DNA of 64,000 nucleotides, from assembly GCA_030407005.1 (NCBI GenBank), contig JAUDYN010000002.1:62001-126000 (forward strand). Reading direction: 5' to 3'. The notes under the pieces are model-generated. The model saw only the letters and a list, made by a program, of their open reading frames with translations, had not been told where the DNA came from and did no database searches. Shown here piece after piece: positions 14,121 through 26,923 of this stretch. The translations under genes were made by a program, and so were the position numbers. Each line of letters starts with the position of its first letter. Position 1 is the stretch's first letter. The DNA is from Desarmillaria ectypa. Lineage: Eukaryota; Basidiomycota; Agaricomycetes; Agaricales; Physalacriaceae.

Positions 14121-17100
14121 TAGTGGAAAAAATTCTGAGTCCCACACTGTTCCCGGTTAATGCTGGGTTCGTCCTAAGTGTAACTCCCAGGCCCCCAGAC
14201 TGTAGAGATGCCGTCTCTGGACCGCCTCTGCAATAGTCCCCACAAAAATAGAGATAAAGGCACTAAGAACCCAGCAGAAATAGAGACAAAACAAGGAATT
14301 GAAAAAGGAGTGATATTAATAGTAACAGTAAACAAGGGTATGAACTCGAAATCCTACTGTAATAATTTATTAGAGACAGCTAGAATTGAACATATATACG
14401 TTCTGGGAAATTTACACATGCCATTTGCGTCCCCACAGTCCATGCACCTCAATGTATGATATTTTTGTTCCGGAACCACTTCTTATCTGAATCTGGACTC
14501 TAACCATCCCTCTCAAGCCAAGCCGTGTAAACCCCTGGCCATCCTGATCTATACTTGATCTACAGGTTTTGGTAATACACGCCTTCACGGGGGTCGAGCG
14601 AGATGTCGCTTTTGCACACCTTGCATCTTACATCATAGCCCCCACAGACTTCAACCCACTCATAGTGATTTTTTAGAAAACAGAAAAACAAAAGCTTGTG
14701 AATAGCAGAAAGAACTGTTCTTATTTCGGAAAGAAATTACACTGAACAAAAGGAATTGCGATGAAAAATATCTAGGGCCAAAGATTTTGAATGATTTTGG
14801 CTTGAGTATCCCTACATTACGTCAAGGCGAGTAGCAAAGCCAGTTTCAGACGCGTATACTGAGAAGATTCTAGCTTCAAGCAATGGAGGTATTAGGCCAG
14901 AAAAAATAGGTATGCTGAGTTGTTTTGCGCTCCCTGTTGTGGCTCCCGTAATATAGCTTGATTAATGAATTGTGGATGATGGTTGGATGATGGAAGGGAA
15001 AAGGTCGATATATGGTGACTATACCACAACCTACCGGTTCCCGACGTTTTCCGAGGAATGGGGAAACGACAGAAGGTTATAGCAAGGCGTAATTGTCTGG
15101 AGCAGAGCCAAATCCTCTGGACAGGGGCTATACCTGGGTCCTGCTGATTAATCTTCAGTGATAGCCGATGTCCGGCATTTAACGGATGGATGCGGCTTCG
15201 TCTTCATTCCGGTACCTTCCCATTGGCTCTTGACTATTCCATTTCCGCTCTCATGGATGTACATTCCTACTTAGCTCTAGTCTTTGAAACGACATATGTT
15301 TATAAAATGACCCTTAGACCTGCCTGAGCTAAATATGTTCATAGGTAAGCCTATGGATCACCGAACTACGAAATATACACATTTGATCCTAATTCGTCCA
15401 AAATGCGGGCTCGTGGCGCGGCCGCCGAGCGAGCTTTTTGCGCTAGTACTTCGACACGTTTGGCGGTATTTTAAAGGCAGGTGTAGATGAGCCTGCTGTC
15501 CAAAAGCCGTCAAGACTACAAAAAGAAACCAGCTGCTGGTTCTTTGTACCAAAGGAAAGAATCGCGGACACGGCAACTGCCACTACTGGATTTAATTCGG
15601 ACCGAAATGAAGATGACTGCGGTTCTCCAGCTTGTCTCTGCTTTGCTTGAAATTTTCTTTGACTCGTTGCAGCATGACACCTAAATTTAGCATATTCATG
15701 TATCGACCATTTCTTGGCGCTACTTTTGGATCGCGGTTCTTACTGCTGACCTGGAGAACCGCGGGCCTTTCCGTCCCACTTGAAATTCACGAGGTAGTTG
15801 ATTCAAATTCTATCAATGACTACATCATTGCATGACTCGGCACTCTTAGACATCTAGTGCATCTGTTCATCTTAATCCATTTGCCTCGTAGTAGGACGGA
15901 GCGGACGGATACGGTGAGCCTTATGCGGAACTTGATATCATCAATGAAGGACATGCAGAATGAGCGTATGGCATCTCAATTGCGATGTATAGCAGCTCAT
16001 CCTTCAGAACCTCGTAAATAGTTCACCGCTATATTTATAAGGACTACGAGTGTTAGTGCAGGATTGACCATGAAACAGCGAGACATCAGTCTCAGTGTGC
16101 GATTCTTTCTCCCGCCTAAGTTTTCGTATGATTCCCAAGCCTCAGGCCTCAGGTCCGACTTCCGAACCTCTCAACGGTTTTCCCGAGAACCCCTACCTCG
16201 AGGTGCGCCAATAACCGGCTAAGAAGTTATGAAGCCACCTCATGTTTGAGGGTCCAGCACACTCGACGGAACAGCCAATGATATCTCGGAAGCACAGTGA
16301 TACGTCGAAGCGTTGTCCCTTGATGCTTTGCCAACACTGATGGGACTTCGTAGCTGAACGCCACCACGTAAGAGCTGCTCATAAATTTGAATATCAGCGG
16401 CGCGGTTGACATCATGGGCATATTACCCTTTCGTGAAGAAGCTAGCAGGAACCTTGAGGCTAATACAAGCAACGGTCATCATGAAGGGGAGAGCAGTCCT
16501 TTCATTTATCATCTCCAAACGACAGGACGAGGTGCTCGTCTGAGTGGACTCTGAACTCCGAGTTCACTCAACCCATACACCTCGGGAGACCATTCAAGCA
16601 GGCACCTATGATGGAGGAATAAACTTTGGTTATCCGAGGAAGAAGTATAATAACGTATGGCTTCAGGATTCTCAGAATGTTGTCCCCAACATATGACCGA
16701 TACCGAGTGCAGTGGCGGAGAAACGAGCTGACATCCTGGGTATGTTATTCGCTCGAAGGTACCTGGTAGTTTATCAGACCTTTGCGGCCACGGTCATGAA
16801 CATGCGAACTTCCAAGGAACATGAGACAAAGCAAAAATTTGATAAACTCCTCCTACCACGCTACACTATACACATCCAAAACAGGATTTCAACCTCCGAA
16901 GCCGGTGGTCGAGATGCATCGCGTGAAAACACATGCGTTTTTGCTGCCACCAGGAGATGATAACACTACGGGTGCGTCACTGTGGCGAAGGTACTTCTGC
17001 GGAAAAGGACCCCGAAAACTGAAATCCTTGAAGCAAGTTGAAACATCGGTCTCCGTAGTCGGTCCAAAATTAAGGCTGACAACAGGGAAACGACTCACCA

Positions 17101-18620
17101 ATAGTCGGCCGTGCCCTTGCAGGTTATCAATGACGGAGAGTTCTGACGCTTCAGTGGTGAACCAAGTGGCCACGAATCCCTGACAGTGACCTGACGTAAT
17201 CTTATCCGAAAGTCAGCATAAATTAATGTGGTTTGAAAATAACAAACCAAAACGTGAACCAGTGAAGCAAAGCAAGAACAAGGCCTCGGCGAGACCCGCG
17301 TATTACTGATGATGTTCAGCGTCTATGTGGAATTACTTGGTAAATAAACATCTTGATATCAGAGTAGCACATATATTGTCTAGCAGCTAACATTCCCAAG
17401 GATAGGCTAATGTTCTTCATACGGCAAATAATAATTGAAAGCCTTTTCTTGCAGGAGTATCCGATTCTGAAGGCCACAAATTTCCACTGCCAGAAGTGTA
17501 GGACAGCAGTGGTAGCCCATTCCGAACCCTATTACGATTATATGGAAGATATCCAACATCTATGGGGTACTGAAGATGAACGATACCGAGGCGACATGAT
17601 AGCAGATCAAACGTACCCCCCAAAGTCCTTCCTATATCTGCCAATGTGTCTTGTATACCGATGCAAGCCACTTTCTGCTCTATTTTCTCGAATATTTGGA
17701 GCTCTTTCTACGGGACTTGTTAACAGTGCAGAAACAACGGTGACAGTGAACACAAGGAAGCAAATCCGAAGAGGAAGGAAGAAATCCGGGGCGATTGCGT
17801 GATTGACGTGTGAATAAATAAGAACAAATTATAGGATCCTTAATATGACTTGGCCGTGGCTGTGCCGAGAAGCATTCAAACCACCGCCGTCCTCATTGCT
17901 GCCCCTCAGTATATACATCTTATCCCACAAAAAAAAAGATCTCGCATATTTACGTGATACACTACCAGACCATCCAGTATCCTTCCCATCATGCTTGCTC
18001 TAGCGTGAACAAAGAACTCATTTCTTCACAACTTCACTTTCTCGGACATTCTCTGGCATGCTGATGTGCATATTCAGAGCCTAATTTACCTACTCAAAAA
18101 GCGGAGAGTTTGACTGTTTCCAGAATTGAGCTTCCCTGAAATGCCGCACCTACGAGACAACAGCGTCGCCAAACTGCATAACCCTTCGCAGCCACTAGCC
18201 TGTTCATACTTGCAAGTGATAGAGTGCGGGACTTTTTGAGGTACATTTATTTCTAAGGGGCAGGGGCACCTGTATCGTGATTATAACACTGCTTTAGATA
18301 GTTCGACTGAGACGGACATCAGCTGATGGGTTGCACACCAGCGCTACGAATCTTGGTGTTTGGCTATGTTGCCTTCTTACTGATACCGTCGAACGCGGGT
18401 TTCTTTTTCTGCACAAATGCGCATATATGTAGACAACTCGGTGTTATATAATATCGCAATATGTCTAAAGGTACGTACGATTCTCTCAGCAACGCATGCT
18501 AATAATTATCCGTCAGAAGCCACCACCGATGGTTTCAAGCGTAGACGGATACCTAATAAACGCTGGGCGCATAGTTGCTACCGGTGGCCTGATAGAAATT
18601 AAGCTCTGGGGCATATTTGC
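14121..18620. other. Long stretch without a supported gene
   Basis: No family is recognised. The region holds A+T-rich and short purine-rich tracts (for example 14,230-14,330 and 14,680-14,760) and scattered short ORFs. The longest are 16,821-17,183 and 17,410-17,802 (+), the latter with CQKC in its first half and a basic C terminus. Neither has a recognisable domain architecture, flanking exon signals I trust, or a paralogue in the window. Treated as intergenic or decayed. Confidence 0.35.
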
Positions 18621-18623
18621 CGT

Positions 18624-19174
18624 TTACCGGGACAACATCACAAGGCCTAAACGCAGCGATGGGAGAAGAATGGACGCAAGGAAATGCTCGCGTGTAGGGA
18701 AAATCTTTAACCGGTCGCCGAGATTTTTCGAGTGTGTTCGGAAATAGTGTCTGCAATGGTGTGAGGTAAATAGTACGGCAAGAGAGCTCACTGACTTTCG
18801 CACTAGCACCATGATCCACGATACCGTCGTGATATCGCCCTATATCCATCAAAACGTTATTGCTACACATCGACGTACTCACTCACCATCATCATCAGCA
18901 AATAGAGCATGACCTGTTGCGACACGGTCAGTGTCGACAAGTTCACCGTCGTTAGCCCAGTCAGTGTCATTGCGGAGTAGCATAGGAAAAGTGAATTCAG
19001 GTAGCTGATACGGAACCTGCCGTTGCAAGCGTAAAAAATTCCTGAGAATATGAGCGGAATGAAGGCAAAGGCCACCAAATGAATGCGATAGAAGGTCAAC
19101 TCGATGTTTCGGATGGATGGGACGAGATTCCTCAGCTTGAAAGATTCTTTCATTTTCGTTCGAGTCCCATCCAT
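18624..19174 (-). pseudogene. TRK-type potassium transporter, 5' fragment
   Basis: Three minus-strand exons (19174-18887, 18839-18796, 18750-18624) join with 47- and 45-nt GT-AG introns into about 150 aa. The first carries the start of the fungal TRK/TrkH fold: RIHLVAFAFIPLIFSGIFYA followed by an NGRFRISYLNSLF helix and SAMTLTGL, the first M1-P-M2 selectivity unit. The short middle exon encodes VSWIMVLVRK, the usual end of the second helix. Full fungal TRK proteins have roughly 700-1,000 residues and four such units; here the frame stops after exon three and I see no later units. A further intron (GTAAAC at the apparent stop) is possible but no continuation was found. This is most likely a truncated copy. 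A plasma-membrane K+ uptake role applies to the family, not necessarily to this fragment. Confidence 0.72.
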
Positions 19175-20447
19175 GGTCGATGTAGTCGATATCGTTACCG
19201 CCGTCATTACCAGGTTAAGTACTACATATTGCCCGTCAACACAACATTCCGAGACCAAGATGTGCTAAATACTGACCCTGTGGTTCTAGTTCTTTCGTAA
19301 AATGGGGATGTGGGGTGACGATGGCAGAATAGCTTCGCCTTGAGGCGGGCTCCACAGGTACGAAAGAGGTCAGAGAGAGAAATGCATAGGATACTCGCGA
19401 TGGTGGGTAGAGGGTAAAAAGGTAGAAAGAAAGCCGCATACGTCGAAAGCGAACAGCAGAAATAGCGCCTCATCCCATCGTCTGCGTACAGACATAGCTA
19501 TAGACCGCAGTCCACGGTATATTCCCGTGATTCCCTTTTGTCGCACTATGGGTATTGTTCCATGTACGAGACCGCAGTATTGCGGATTTGTTCGATTGAC
19601 ATCACTTACGAGATTCGTTCTGGAACCTACAATAAGAACACGGTGGACAATTCAGTGGAAGACCTCACTTGATGATCTCTGACGGCGTCACTGCAAATAG
19701 ACCCGCCATCATACAATTGCCCGAACCCGCTGTAGTAATCTACATCGGTATATACCACAGCGTTGAGACGCGACAGACTATATTAACAAGACTCCGTGCC
19801 GAGGGTCTACCGAGTTTTGCTTGAAATGGTTATAACTCACGAACTGCATGCTGGCCTTGGTAGCATTGCCGATGACGAACATCCAGAGTACAGTGCGGCA
19901 ATGCCCTATTCTTCAGAATCCTTTTGATAATCGTAATCGGCCCTTGTCTCTGCAGCAGATATCATTAGGGCTCCACGAAAGAGTCACAATGCGGCACTTT
20001 TCTACTGGAATGTGCCGTGTTTTGACAAATTCTGTACGGTATGTGATAAAACTATTCATCGTGAGGAATCGAATTATATAATTTGAGGAGGACATATGTC
20101 TCAATGGCACCAGCCGACGCGCCTGAGATTCTGTTGCAAGTCAGCATTTAAATTAGACCCAACAAAGACGCTTCATACAGTGAATGTACAAGCTTCTCTT
20201 TCGCATCTAGCTCGAAAGTGTCGGATAAGAATGATCCGTCCTTTATACTCTGCAGAATAGAGGCCCGTGCACACAAATTTTGATTTGTGCCAAAATTGAC
20301 GGTGACTGTGGGATGTGAAGGGCGCCAGGTCACGCTTGTTATGGATATCGAGGATCCGTAAACTCGGTGCATGAGTCAACGCATGCCTACACTCGGCCTT
20401 CTCGGTCCTAGCAGTGACTCACACATAATTTTCTCTTACTTTCTCTA
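19175..20447. other. No supported gene; weak block T similarity
   Basis: No gene family is recognised. A short stretch near 20,245-20,300 (TTTATACTCTGCAGAA... followed by GGCCCGTGCAC) resembles the start of block T at 25,310, 42,060 and 46,810, suggesting a fourth, highly degraded copy. A minus-strand ORF at 20,148-20,379 overlaps it and has no domain. Confidence 0.3.
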
Positions 20448-20830
20448 TTCTTGTTGCCCATACTAGAATATAATAGAACATTGTAGAATATTCATGACTC
20501 GATCCCTTTAGTATATAAATACCGTCTGTAACATTGTAAAAATAAATCAATCTACTCATCTTCAACTCCACTTCATTGCGTGAACTAAGCATCTGATCGG
20601 TTACGCCTAGCGCTTGCCAATCTCCTTGGTTTCTGACTACGCCTAGCGCTTGTCAGAAACCTCGTCAGTTATGCCTAGTGCTTGCTGAACAACTCGTTGG
20701 ATACGCCAAGCGCCTTCCGATACCAATCCGAAGACTACGCCTAGCGCTTGTCTTCACCTACAGCCCGTAATAGCTCCGCGCTTACCGGCTTCTTCCTACA
20801 GTAATTGCTTCGCACTTACTGACCCCTTTA
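20448..20830. repeat. LTR-like DNA with seven imperfect 32-36 bp tandem repeats
   Basis: The stretch opens TGTTGCCCATACTAG, contains AGTATATAAATACC at about 20,510, and then from 20,602 carries a repeated core TACGCCTAGCGCTTG. Cores start near 20,602, 20,638, 20,670, 20,702, 20,736, 20,768 and 20,802, a spacing of 32-36 bp. The last two are strongly diverged. Each core holds the palindrome AGCGCT. The TATA box followed by a repeat array fits the R/U5 or leader of an LTR retroelement, but no matching second LTR or target duplication was found, so the class is open. Confidence 0.55.
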
Positions 20831-21560
20831 CCTCGCAAACCGGACCTCTCAAGTCTCCTCACGAACCCTTGCCGGAATTCATTCTATTCCCTAACGACAT
20901 ACATCTTTATAACATATCCTACCTCGCTTCGATCATCCATTCTCGCCCCTCACTCTCATATCCCGATTTCGGAAGATTCCTAACAACGCTGATCACAAAC
21001 ACCGGCAATCTTTTCAGCCATGTTGTCTTCTACCGCATTCTATTTGTTTTGTGACCATTACTAAATCCACACTCTCGGTCAGCTACGCGACCCAGGACCA
21101 AGGATGGCCATCTTTCTTCGTACATGCCTGTCTCGAGCAGAGTCCTGACTAGCTTCCCGCCCGCTTCAAAAATGTTTCCGCACCAGCTGTATTGTCGTCA
21201 GACCACCACGTTTGCTATACCAAACTCATTTATTGTTTATATATATCGTATTGCCTTCTAGGGTTCTTCGTTCGACTCATGAAGGGTTATTACAATCCCT
21301 AGTCTCGCTTTCGCCATTCTGTACTGGCATCCTGGACAATATCAATTCTGAAGGTCCTTGCTACCAACTCTGGAGTGCTCTTATCATTGTAGGCGCTTGA
21401 AGGTTTTGTGATACTTGCTCCTGTGTAGCTCGACAAGATATGCAGGAAGGTAAAACGATACAGTCGATAGTGCTACTCGCCGATCTCACATGCTGTAGCA
21501 CTCAGCCTGAGTTGACTAGCACAACGTTTGCTGTCCGAGGGTATAATGGATATTGGAGGA
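20831..21560. other. No supported gene
   Basis: Pyrimidine-rich sequence directly after the tandem array (20,831-21,060), then unremarkable DNA. No ORF with a recognisable domain. It may be the leader or a remnant of the element that carries the array. Confidence 0.3.
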
Positions 21561-21870
21561 TGTTTGTCGTCGATCGTGCTTCCAGGGAATAAGTTTGCTG
21601 CGGTTTCATGTACCGGCGAGACCGATTACGAGACCACCGAAGGGGGTAAGGTACTCCTATTATCGCAGTCGTCGCTGTTGTTGACCTTGCCTTGTTTGAA
21701 TAAAGCTATGCCCGCACCAAGCTTCACCGATAGCCACATTACCTGCGCGGACGTCGGGGTAGAGACATGAACCTACATTCGTCCATGAGTGAATATATGC
21801 GTCCACAAAGTCCCTCACTGCCTCCGGAGTCAATCTTGCCGGTATGAGACACCAGCTCCCCCTTTCCTCA

Positions 21871-21877
21871 TATAAAA
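21871..21877 (+). promoter_or_regulatory. TATA box of RING-gene copy 1
   Basis: TATAAAA lies 36 nt before the ATG at 21,913 and is conserved in the second copy at 26,882 ahead of the ATG at 26,924. Its position argues that the ATG seven bases further on (ATGCCCCC) is upstream of or at the transcript start and is not the true start codon. Confidence 0.5.
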
Positions 21878-21912
21878 TGCCCCCACGGAACCTCTTTTCC
21901 TCCATCACAAAC

Positions 21913-22786
21913 ATGAACACCAACCACTATCAATCGCGTTCTACAAATACCAACACGTGTGAAGCTTCGTCTTCCACTATCACTCTTCGTACTGAAGAGG
22001 AATTCAATGCACAATACTGCACCCGATGCGACCAGACCCTATGGTCGATCGAAATTATGCGGAACCATCTCGACTTTTCTGGTCGACACCCATACTGTTG
22101 TACTTGCAGACGGGGTTTCTTGAACAACAACTCGAACAAAACGGTGAGCCCATTTTCGTTATTGTACACGTCGGTATTGACTGACTGGGTTTCTTTCAGC
22201 ATCTGATCCTCTCGGATTACCATAATTATTGCGACAAGGAGTTCCACTTCTCCTCTGCTTTAAAGATCATATGTCCTCCTTCGTTTCTGACGACGGCTTC
22301 TGCCTAACGACAATGAATAGCATTACGAGCAATCAGCCCGTCACCACTGTGATTACGAAGAAGGTGATCGCGAGAGGCGTGTCGAAGGGTGGGAAGACGA
22401 GCTGGCACGGCAGGAAGAACAAGAAGAGAACTTGGAGGATCCTGTATCCCTCGAAAAAGTTGAGGAGGCTCCTATGTCCCGGGTGGAGGTTGGCATTGCG
22501 ATCTTGGTATGCTCACCCTTCCCGTCGATTCATAGCTCTTTCTGACACTTAATTTGTAGAATCTCAAGAAACGGCTGCAACGCCAGTCTATACCGAAAGT
22601 CGCCGTGAAGCAAACATGCCCGGTGTGCTTGTGTCCGTCATCGAACATGAGTGTGAACAAAGTGCGGGCACGTATTCTGTGCATCATATGTTTGCTCTGT
22701 TACAGCATGAAAGCATTCGCCGGACGTTTGAGAAGAGTCAGGGATGCCCATCGTGCCGAAAGCCTGGCTGTCTTGGCCAGCTGTGA
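21913..22786 (+). pseudogene. Zinc-finger plus RING-HC protein, copy 1 (broken in RING)
   Basis: The family is a putative RING E3 ubiquitin ligase with C2H2-like fingers ahead of the RING. Here the first finger is intact (CTRCDQ, then HLDFSGRH, then CCTC), followed by a good intron after NNSNKT. The middle is acidic (EEQEENLEDPVSLEKVEE). Three lesions are seen against copy 2. The donors of the second and fourth introns read AT where copy 2 has GT. A CxxC finger has lost 9 bp (YCDDCDKEF in copy 2, YCDKEF here). One base is inserted near 22,655-22,660, just before the C-G-H of the RING, throwing RQTFEKSQGCPSC out of frame. It is therefore a pseudogene. The ~1 kb around it, including the TATA box, is duplicated at 26,620-27,960. 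Confidence 0.8.
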
Positions 22787-22859
22787 AAGATCGATTTGCA
22801 TATATATTAGTGCTTTCGACGGACGCTTTTCTTCATTTCTTTGTTAATACGGATATATC

Positions 22860-24076
22860 ATATCAATATCCCTCAATGCGAATCTAATAAATTAAACAAT
22901 TGACTTCTCTCCGATGTGTGAATGGCTGCTTTCTCAATGACTATGCAGTTGTAACAGTGTTGCCGCCTCTGGGTAATGGTGTTCTGTTCAGTGTTTGCCG
23001 ATCGCCTCTTGTCGAAAGTTTCTGTTCTGTCCAGCGATTCGCTTTTTCGTTTATTCTCAAGTCACGACTCGAGGACCGGAATTTTCCACTCGGATAGCTA
23101 GTTTCTGCTGATAGCCTATAGCACACAACATTTTCCAGGTCACTGACTCTCAATTGGGGTGCCGTTATCCTCGGCACAGTCACCGAGCTCTCTGCTATGA
23201 TTCAATCATGAGCCTAGGGAGTTTTGTATAATAATAATTTTCCTTTGAACAACAGGCCCCGGTGATTCACATGTTTAGATCTGGATTTGATGAATCATGG
23301 TGACTGGTGTCGGCATCAGCGGAACAGTCTCGAGGGTCGTTAAATACAAGGCCTCATCGAGAGTCGTCTACAATGCTGTAGAGGATTAAAATTTATCCTA
23401 TGGTCCTAAAAATTGGGCCTTCAACGGACATGTATATGCCGCTGATCCTGGATTTAGTCTCGGAGGATGGGAACACTGTGCAGCCGTAGAACTGTATCTC
23501 CGGGAAGACTCGTTCTACTTTCTTTGATCATAAACGACTTCGGATGGCTCTTCATTATACCTAGAACTGCTACCGTCTACAAGAAATACAAAACGTAACG
23601 TTAAGAATCTCCCGCTGTCCCAGTTTCATGTCTAGACCCTTGCTTTAAGGAAGGAAGTTACATCCCTATACTTACCTCGGGCCTCTACTTTGCCTTTGCA
23701 TAACAACGGATAAAGTTTAAATCCCCTCATCTGGAGCCGATATCCAATCCTTAGTTCCAAAATTGCCACTCCGGGAATAATGCTCTCCCAAAAGAGTGCG
23801 TTCTCTTTACAAATGGTTCATCGATCACGTGTACGTACATCCTCCTCAAATAGCTGAATTTTCGGCTGGCTTTTCCCTTCTCATTTACCATACCACGCTC
23901 TCATTCCCTTCCATTTACTACGTTGTTCTCTTCCATTTTCCCCTTCTTAGTCTGTCATGGTTTACCACACTTCAATCGACTATTCCCATCGTTCGGTGGG
24001 ACGCACGACATCGCTACACGTCAGTAGTATCCAGACTAAAATCGACAAAATCGACGGACTAGCCTTATTAGCTGCA
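22860..24076. other. No supported gene; start of the BED-like gene duplicate unit
   Basis: No coding family is seen. The segment about 23,685-23,740 (GCCTCTACTTTGCCT...AAAGTTTAAATCCCCT) recurs at about 40,655-40,705, upstream of the second BED-like copy. The duplicated unit therefore includes at least 350 bp of 5' flank of the gene starting at 24,077. Confidence 0.45.
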
Positions 24077-24938
24077 ATGGCGTGTAGACGGCCTCGCATG
24101 TCGAAGAGGTCCTTCGATGAGACTGTTGAAATTGTTACACCCCTTACCCCGTCTCTACCTCTTACGGCGTGGCATAAGAAGGGACCTGACCCAGGGACCT
24201 CATCGTCGTAAGCCAACCTTTCTAGCGGGGGAGAGTATCCTACTAAATCAAGTCTCTAGGATGTGCTCTTCAAAGAGATTGAAGGGGAATTATGGAGGCT
24301 GGAGCAGGTAATGCCAGGATACATTGCTCTGCGACCCTGAGATGTGTCTGACTTTGGTTCTTAGCGGTTCCACCGGCTCGGACGATAAGGACGATGAATA
24401 TGCATCCGAATGTCGGAGGTATGTTTGTACGCCTCTTGTTCTCCCGTCCCGGGTCCCAATAAAGGTTGACAGACTGGCAGTCAAGTAAGGTCCTTCGTCC
24501 CTTTGTCTATGCCTTCGTTTTGATGATAAACTTAGAAATGTGGGTCGAAAAATCCTTCCCTTTCCCAAAGGCACGAAGCGCCCCGAATCTGTTGATCTAA
24601 GAGGGATGTTTCTAAAATCGCTAATCCATCCAGCACAATTCCCAGCAGCGAAGGCCCGCAAGACAGATGAAGAGCGTCTTCACTTTCTTCAGCTGGATCC
24701 CTGCATCGACGTAAAATCCATTGGCAGGCAGCGGGTTATCTGTAAGATGTGTAGGAGTCCCGTCAAGTTAGACAGTCGGAGGAATGCTGCATACTACCCT
24801 AGCATGTGGTTGAAACATAAGAAAACATGCTTGGAAGTTTATAGGGCTTGGCTCGTGGAGAATGAGTATGATGACCCAACTTGGATACGGGAAGCGGAAA
24901 GACGTAGGGATGCAAGGTTGGGGATGAAGGAGGTTTAG
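24077..24938 (+). CDS. BED-like CX2C...HX3C zinc-binding protein, copy 1, intact
   Basis: Exons 24077-24207, 24260-24307, 24365-24418 and 24536-24938 splice in phase to 636 nt (211 aa). Three GT-AG introns are 52, 57 and 117 nt. The N-terminal half is low-complexity and basic. The last exon carries the conserved module: ERLHFLQLDP, then CKMC, VKLDSRR, AAYYPSMWLKH and KKTC. The spacing CX2C-X21-HX3C recalls a BED-type zinc finger, but with a longer insert and a conserved W before the His. Two paralogues lie at 41,250-41,655 and 62,524-63,704. I know this as a recurrent uncharacterised Agaricomycete family; DNA binding is only inferred from the zinc-ligand layout. The start was chosen because it keeps all four exons in frame. 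It sits between the two RING pseudogenes. Confidence 0.72.
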
Positions 24939-25254
24939 TTTTTATTATTCAAGTAGTTTGAATCTGCCAGACTGTAAACTTGTATTAGGAATATTAATAG
25001 TTACTCACGCAGCGTCGTTTGGATTGGAGCATAATTTCTATGCATTGACAAGTTATGACCGCCAAGCCAATGACTGGCTAAATCATATGCCTTGGTTTTT
25101 GCTGCAGCATATATAATGAATATCAGGACTGAGTCGAGGGGATGATTCGAGAATTGTATGCACGTTCAGATAGAAACCATGTAGTCACAGCTGGAGGAAG
25201 AGATGAGAGGAAATAACCGGTTTGTGATATATGATATGACGATGTTGAACAGAT

Positions 25255-26490
25255 AGTAGAGGAAAGGAAGGAAGAAGCGGCGAAGGACGGTCAAAATATC
25301 GCGGCCCTTTATATTCTGCAAGAAAGGGTCCGTGCGCGTGATGGGCGGGGAATCGGCTCTGTGGCGCGCGCTTTAGGGGGAGGGACGTACGTCATTCGCT
25401 CGTCATATCTAGACGACGCGTCGTTCAACGTCATTGTCGCGTCAACGGGTGAGTCGTCCTACTCAAAGCCGACGGTGGCTGTGCGATTCGCGAAGGGCGT
25501 CGGTGCAGGCCAATGACAAATATGCACAATCTTTCAACGAACCACCATCACGACGAATTCGAATTCTTAGCCATGTTATTTCTCTTCCTCAATCCACGGC
25601 CATCGTTGTTATTCCTTACGTCCTTGTCATCGTCGCGCTACCTAACCAGCTTGCAGTCTCGAGCCGGAGCATGGCTGTTCGCGCTTCTTGGGATGTAGAA
25701 GGGATACAAGGCTGGCGACCAATTCAGATAGCGACGTAGGATTGCCTTGCATAATAATGGCCATATCTAGGTGCATTCTGCTATGCAACGCCCTTTGGGC
25801 CACACTCTGAAAAATCTTATAAGACTGCTCTGCGAGGCGTTACGAATGGAGCGAGACGTCGCTTGAATGAAATCTTGTGAAAGACTATCCATGAGTCAGA
25901 TCAGGATATCGTACGTCTATTATATAAAGACATTTTCTATTTACTGAAGTCAAAACAGCGTCCTCTGTCGAGGACTCAACGCCAATGTTCAACGTTGTTC
26001 ATAGGCAGAAGATATTTGAGCTTCACACCACCTACAGCCGCTCACCCATATTGCTACAATTTGACTGTCGATTCACACCACACTTAGGCTGAGTCGTCCG
26101 CCGCATTCCGTTTCTTGTATGGGCGCACGGCTATCTAGTTCGGGTATGTCGATTTCCGCCGAATGTACACCTAAATGACCCCTCATGCAGTAACCTTAGC
26201 AGAGAACATAGTCAACTTCAAAAAGAATTTCGATGACAGCCGAAATCCCGTCAACGTACAGACTCCACCCCCAGCTCCGACCTTTCTCCAACCTCGACTC
26301 TGATGTGGGATAGGCATATCTGCCTTTCTGTCGGTAACGCTCGGCTCATCTACAAAAGCCAACATGGACGACCTTGTGCTTCTTGCGACCGTGCTGGGTG
26401 CAGTTCTACTTGAGAGTACACGAAGCATCGTTTGGTCTCCATCTGGCAGATTCACAGAACTCCCAAGGATATTCTGTAAGTAGGTCGCAC
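25255..26490. repeat. Block T, copy A (unclassified dispersed repeat)
   Basis: From about 25,310 (TTTATATTCTGC, then AAAGGGTCCGTGCGCGTGA) to about 26,490 this DNA aligns by eye with 42,060-42,540 and with 46,810-48,500 (after removal of two solo LTRs). It contains a GTGCAGGCCAATGACAAA motif at about 25,502. On the minus strand 26,590-26,183 an ORF of 135 aa stays open here but is broken in copy C; both copies keep the same stop context (GCATGAGG). I find no transposase, terminal repeats or target duplication, so the class is unknown. It directly follows the BED-like gene here and in copy B, but follows the dienelactone hydrolase gene in copy C. Confidence 0.6.
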
Positions 26491-26880
26491 CCCCTTTATC
26501 TGTGGTGTTCATTGGACGGCCACGATGTTTGTATGCAACAAAAAGGTTCTCCAATTTTGTCCTTTTTCGCCCACTATGGCTCAATGTCACGGCCTCGCTA
26601 CTGCTCTAAGTATCGGTGAAGCTTAGTGTGAGACTACCGGAGGGGTGAGCTACTCCTATTGATACGCTCGCTCGCGTCAATAATCTAATATTTCTTTTGC
26701 AAGAGATGCTGCCATGGTAATAGCAGCTGCATCAACGACTAGACATCACTTGGTCCATGAATAAGTAAATAGTTCATAAGGACTTACAATCGTCCACGAA
26801 TGAACGCAGGTGTCGACAAAATGTCTCACCGTCTCCGGAATCAATCTCGCCGATATGAAACACCAGCTTCCCCTTTCCTC
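26491..26880. other. Upstream flank duplicated with RING copy 2
   Basis: 26,625-26,880 corresponds to 21,600-21,870 ahead of copy 1 (shared GAGAC(C/T)ACCG.AGGGG..., CTCCTATT and the 26,795-26,870 segment). Part of the same upstream block recurs once more at 44,960-45,035. No gene is seen inside. Confidence 0.5.
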
Positions 26881-26923
26881 ATATAAAATGCCTTCACGGA
26901 ACCTCTTTTCCTCCATCACAAAC

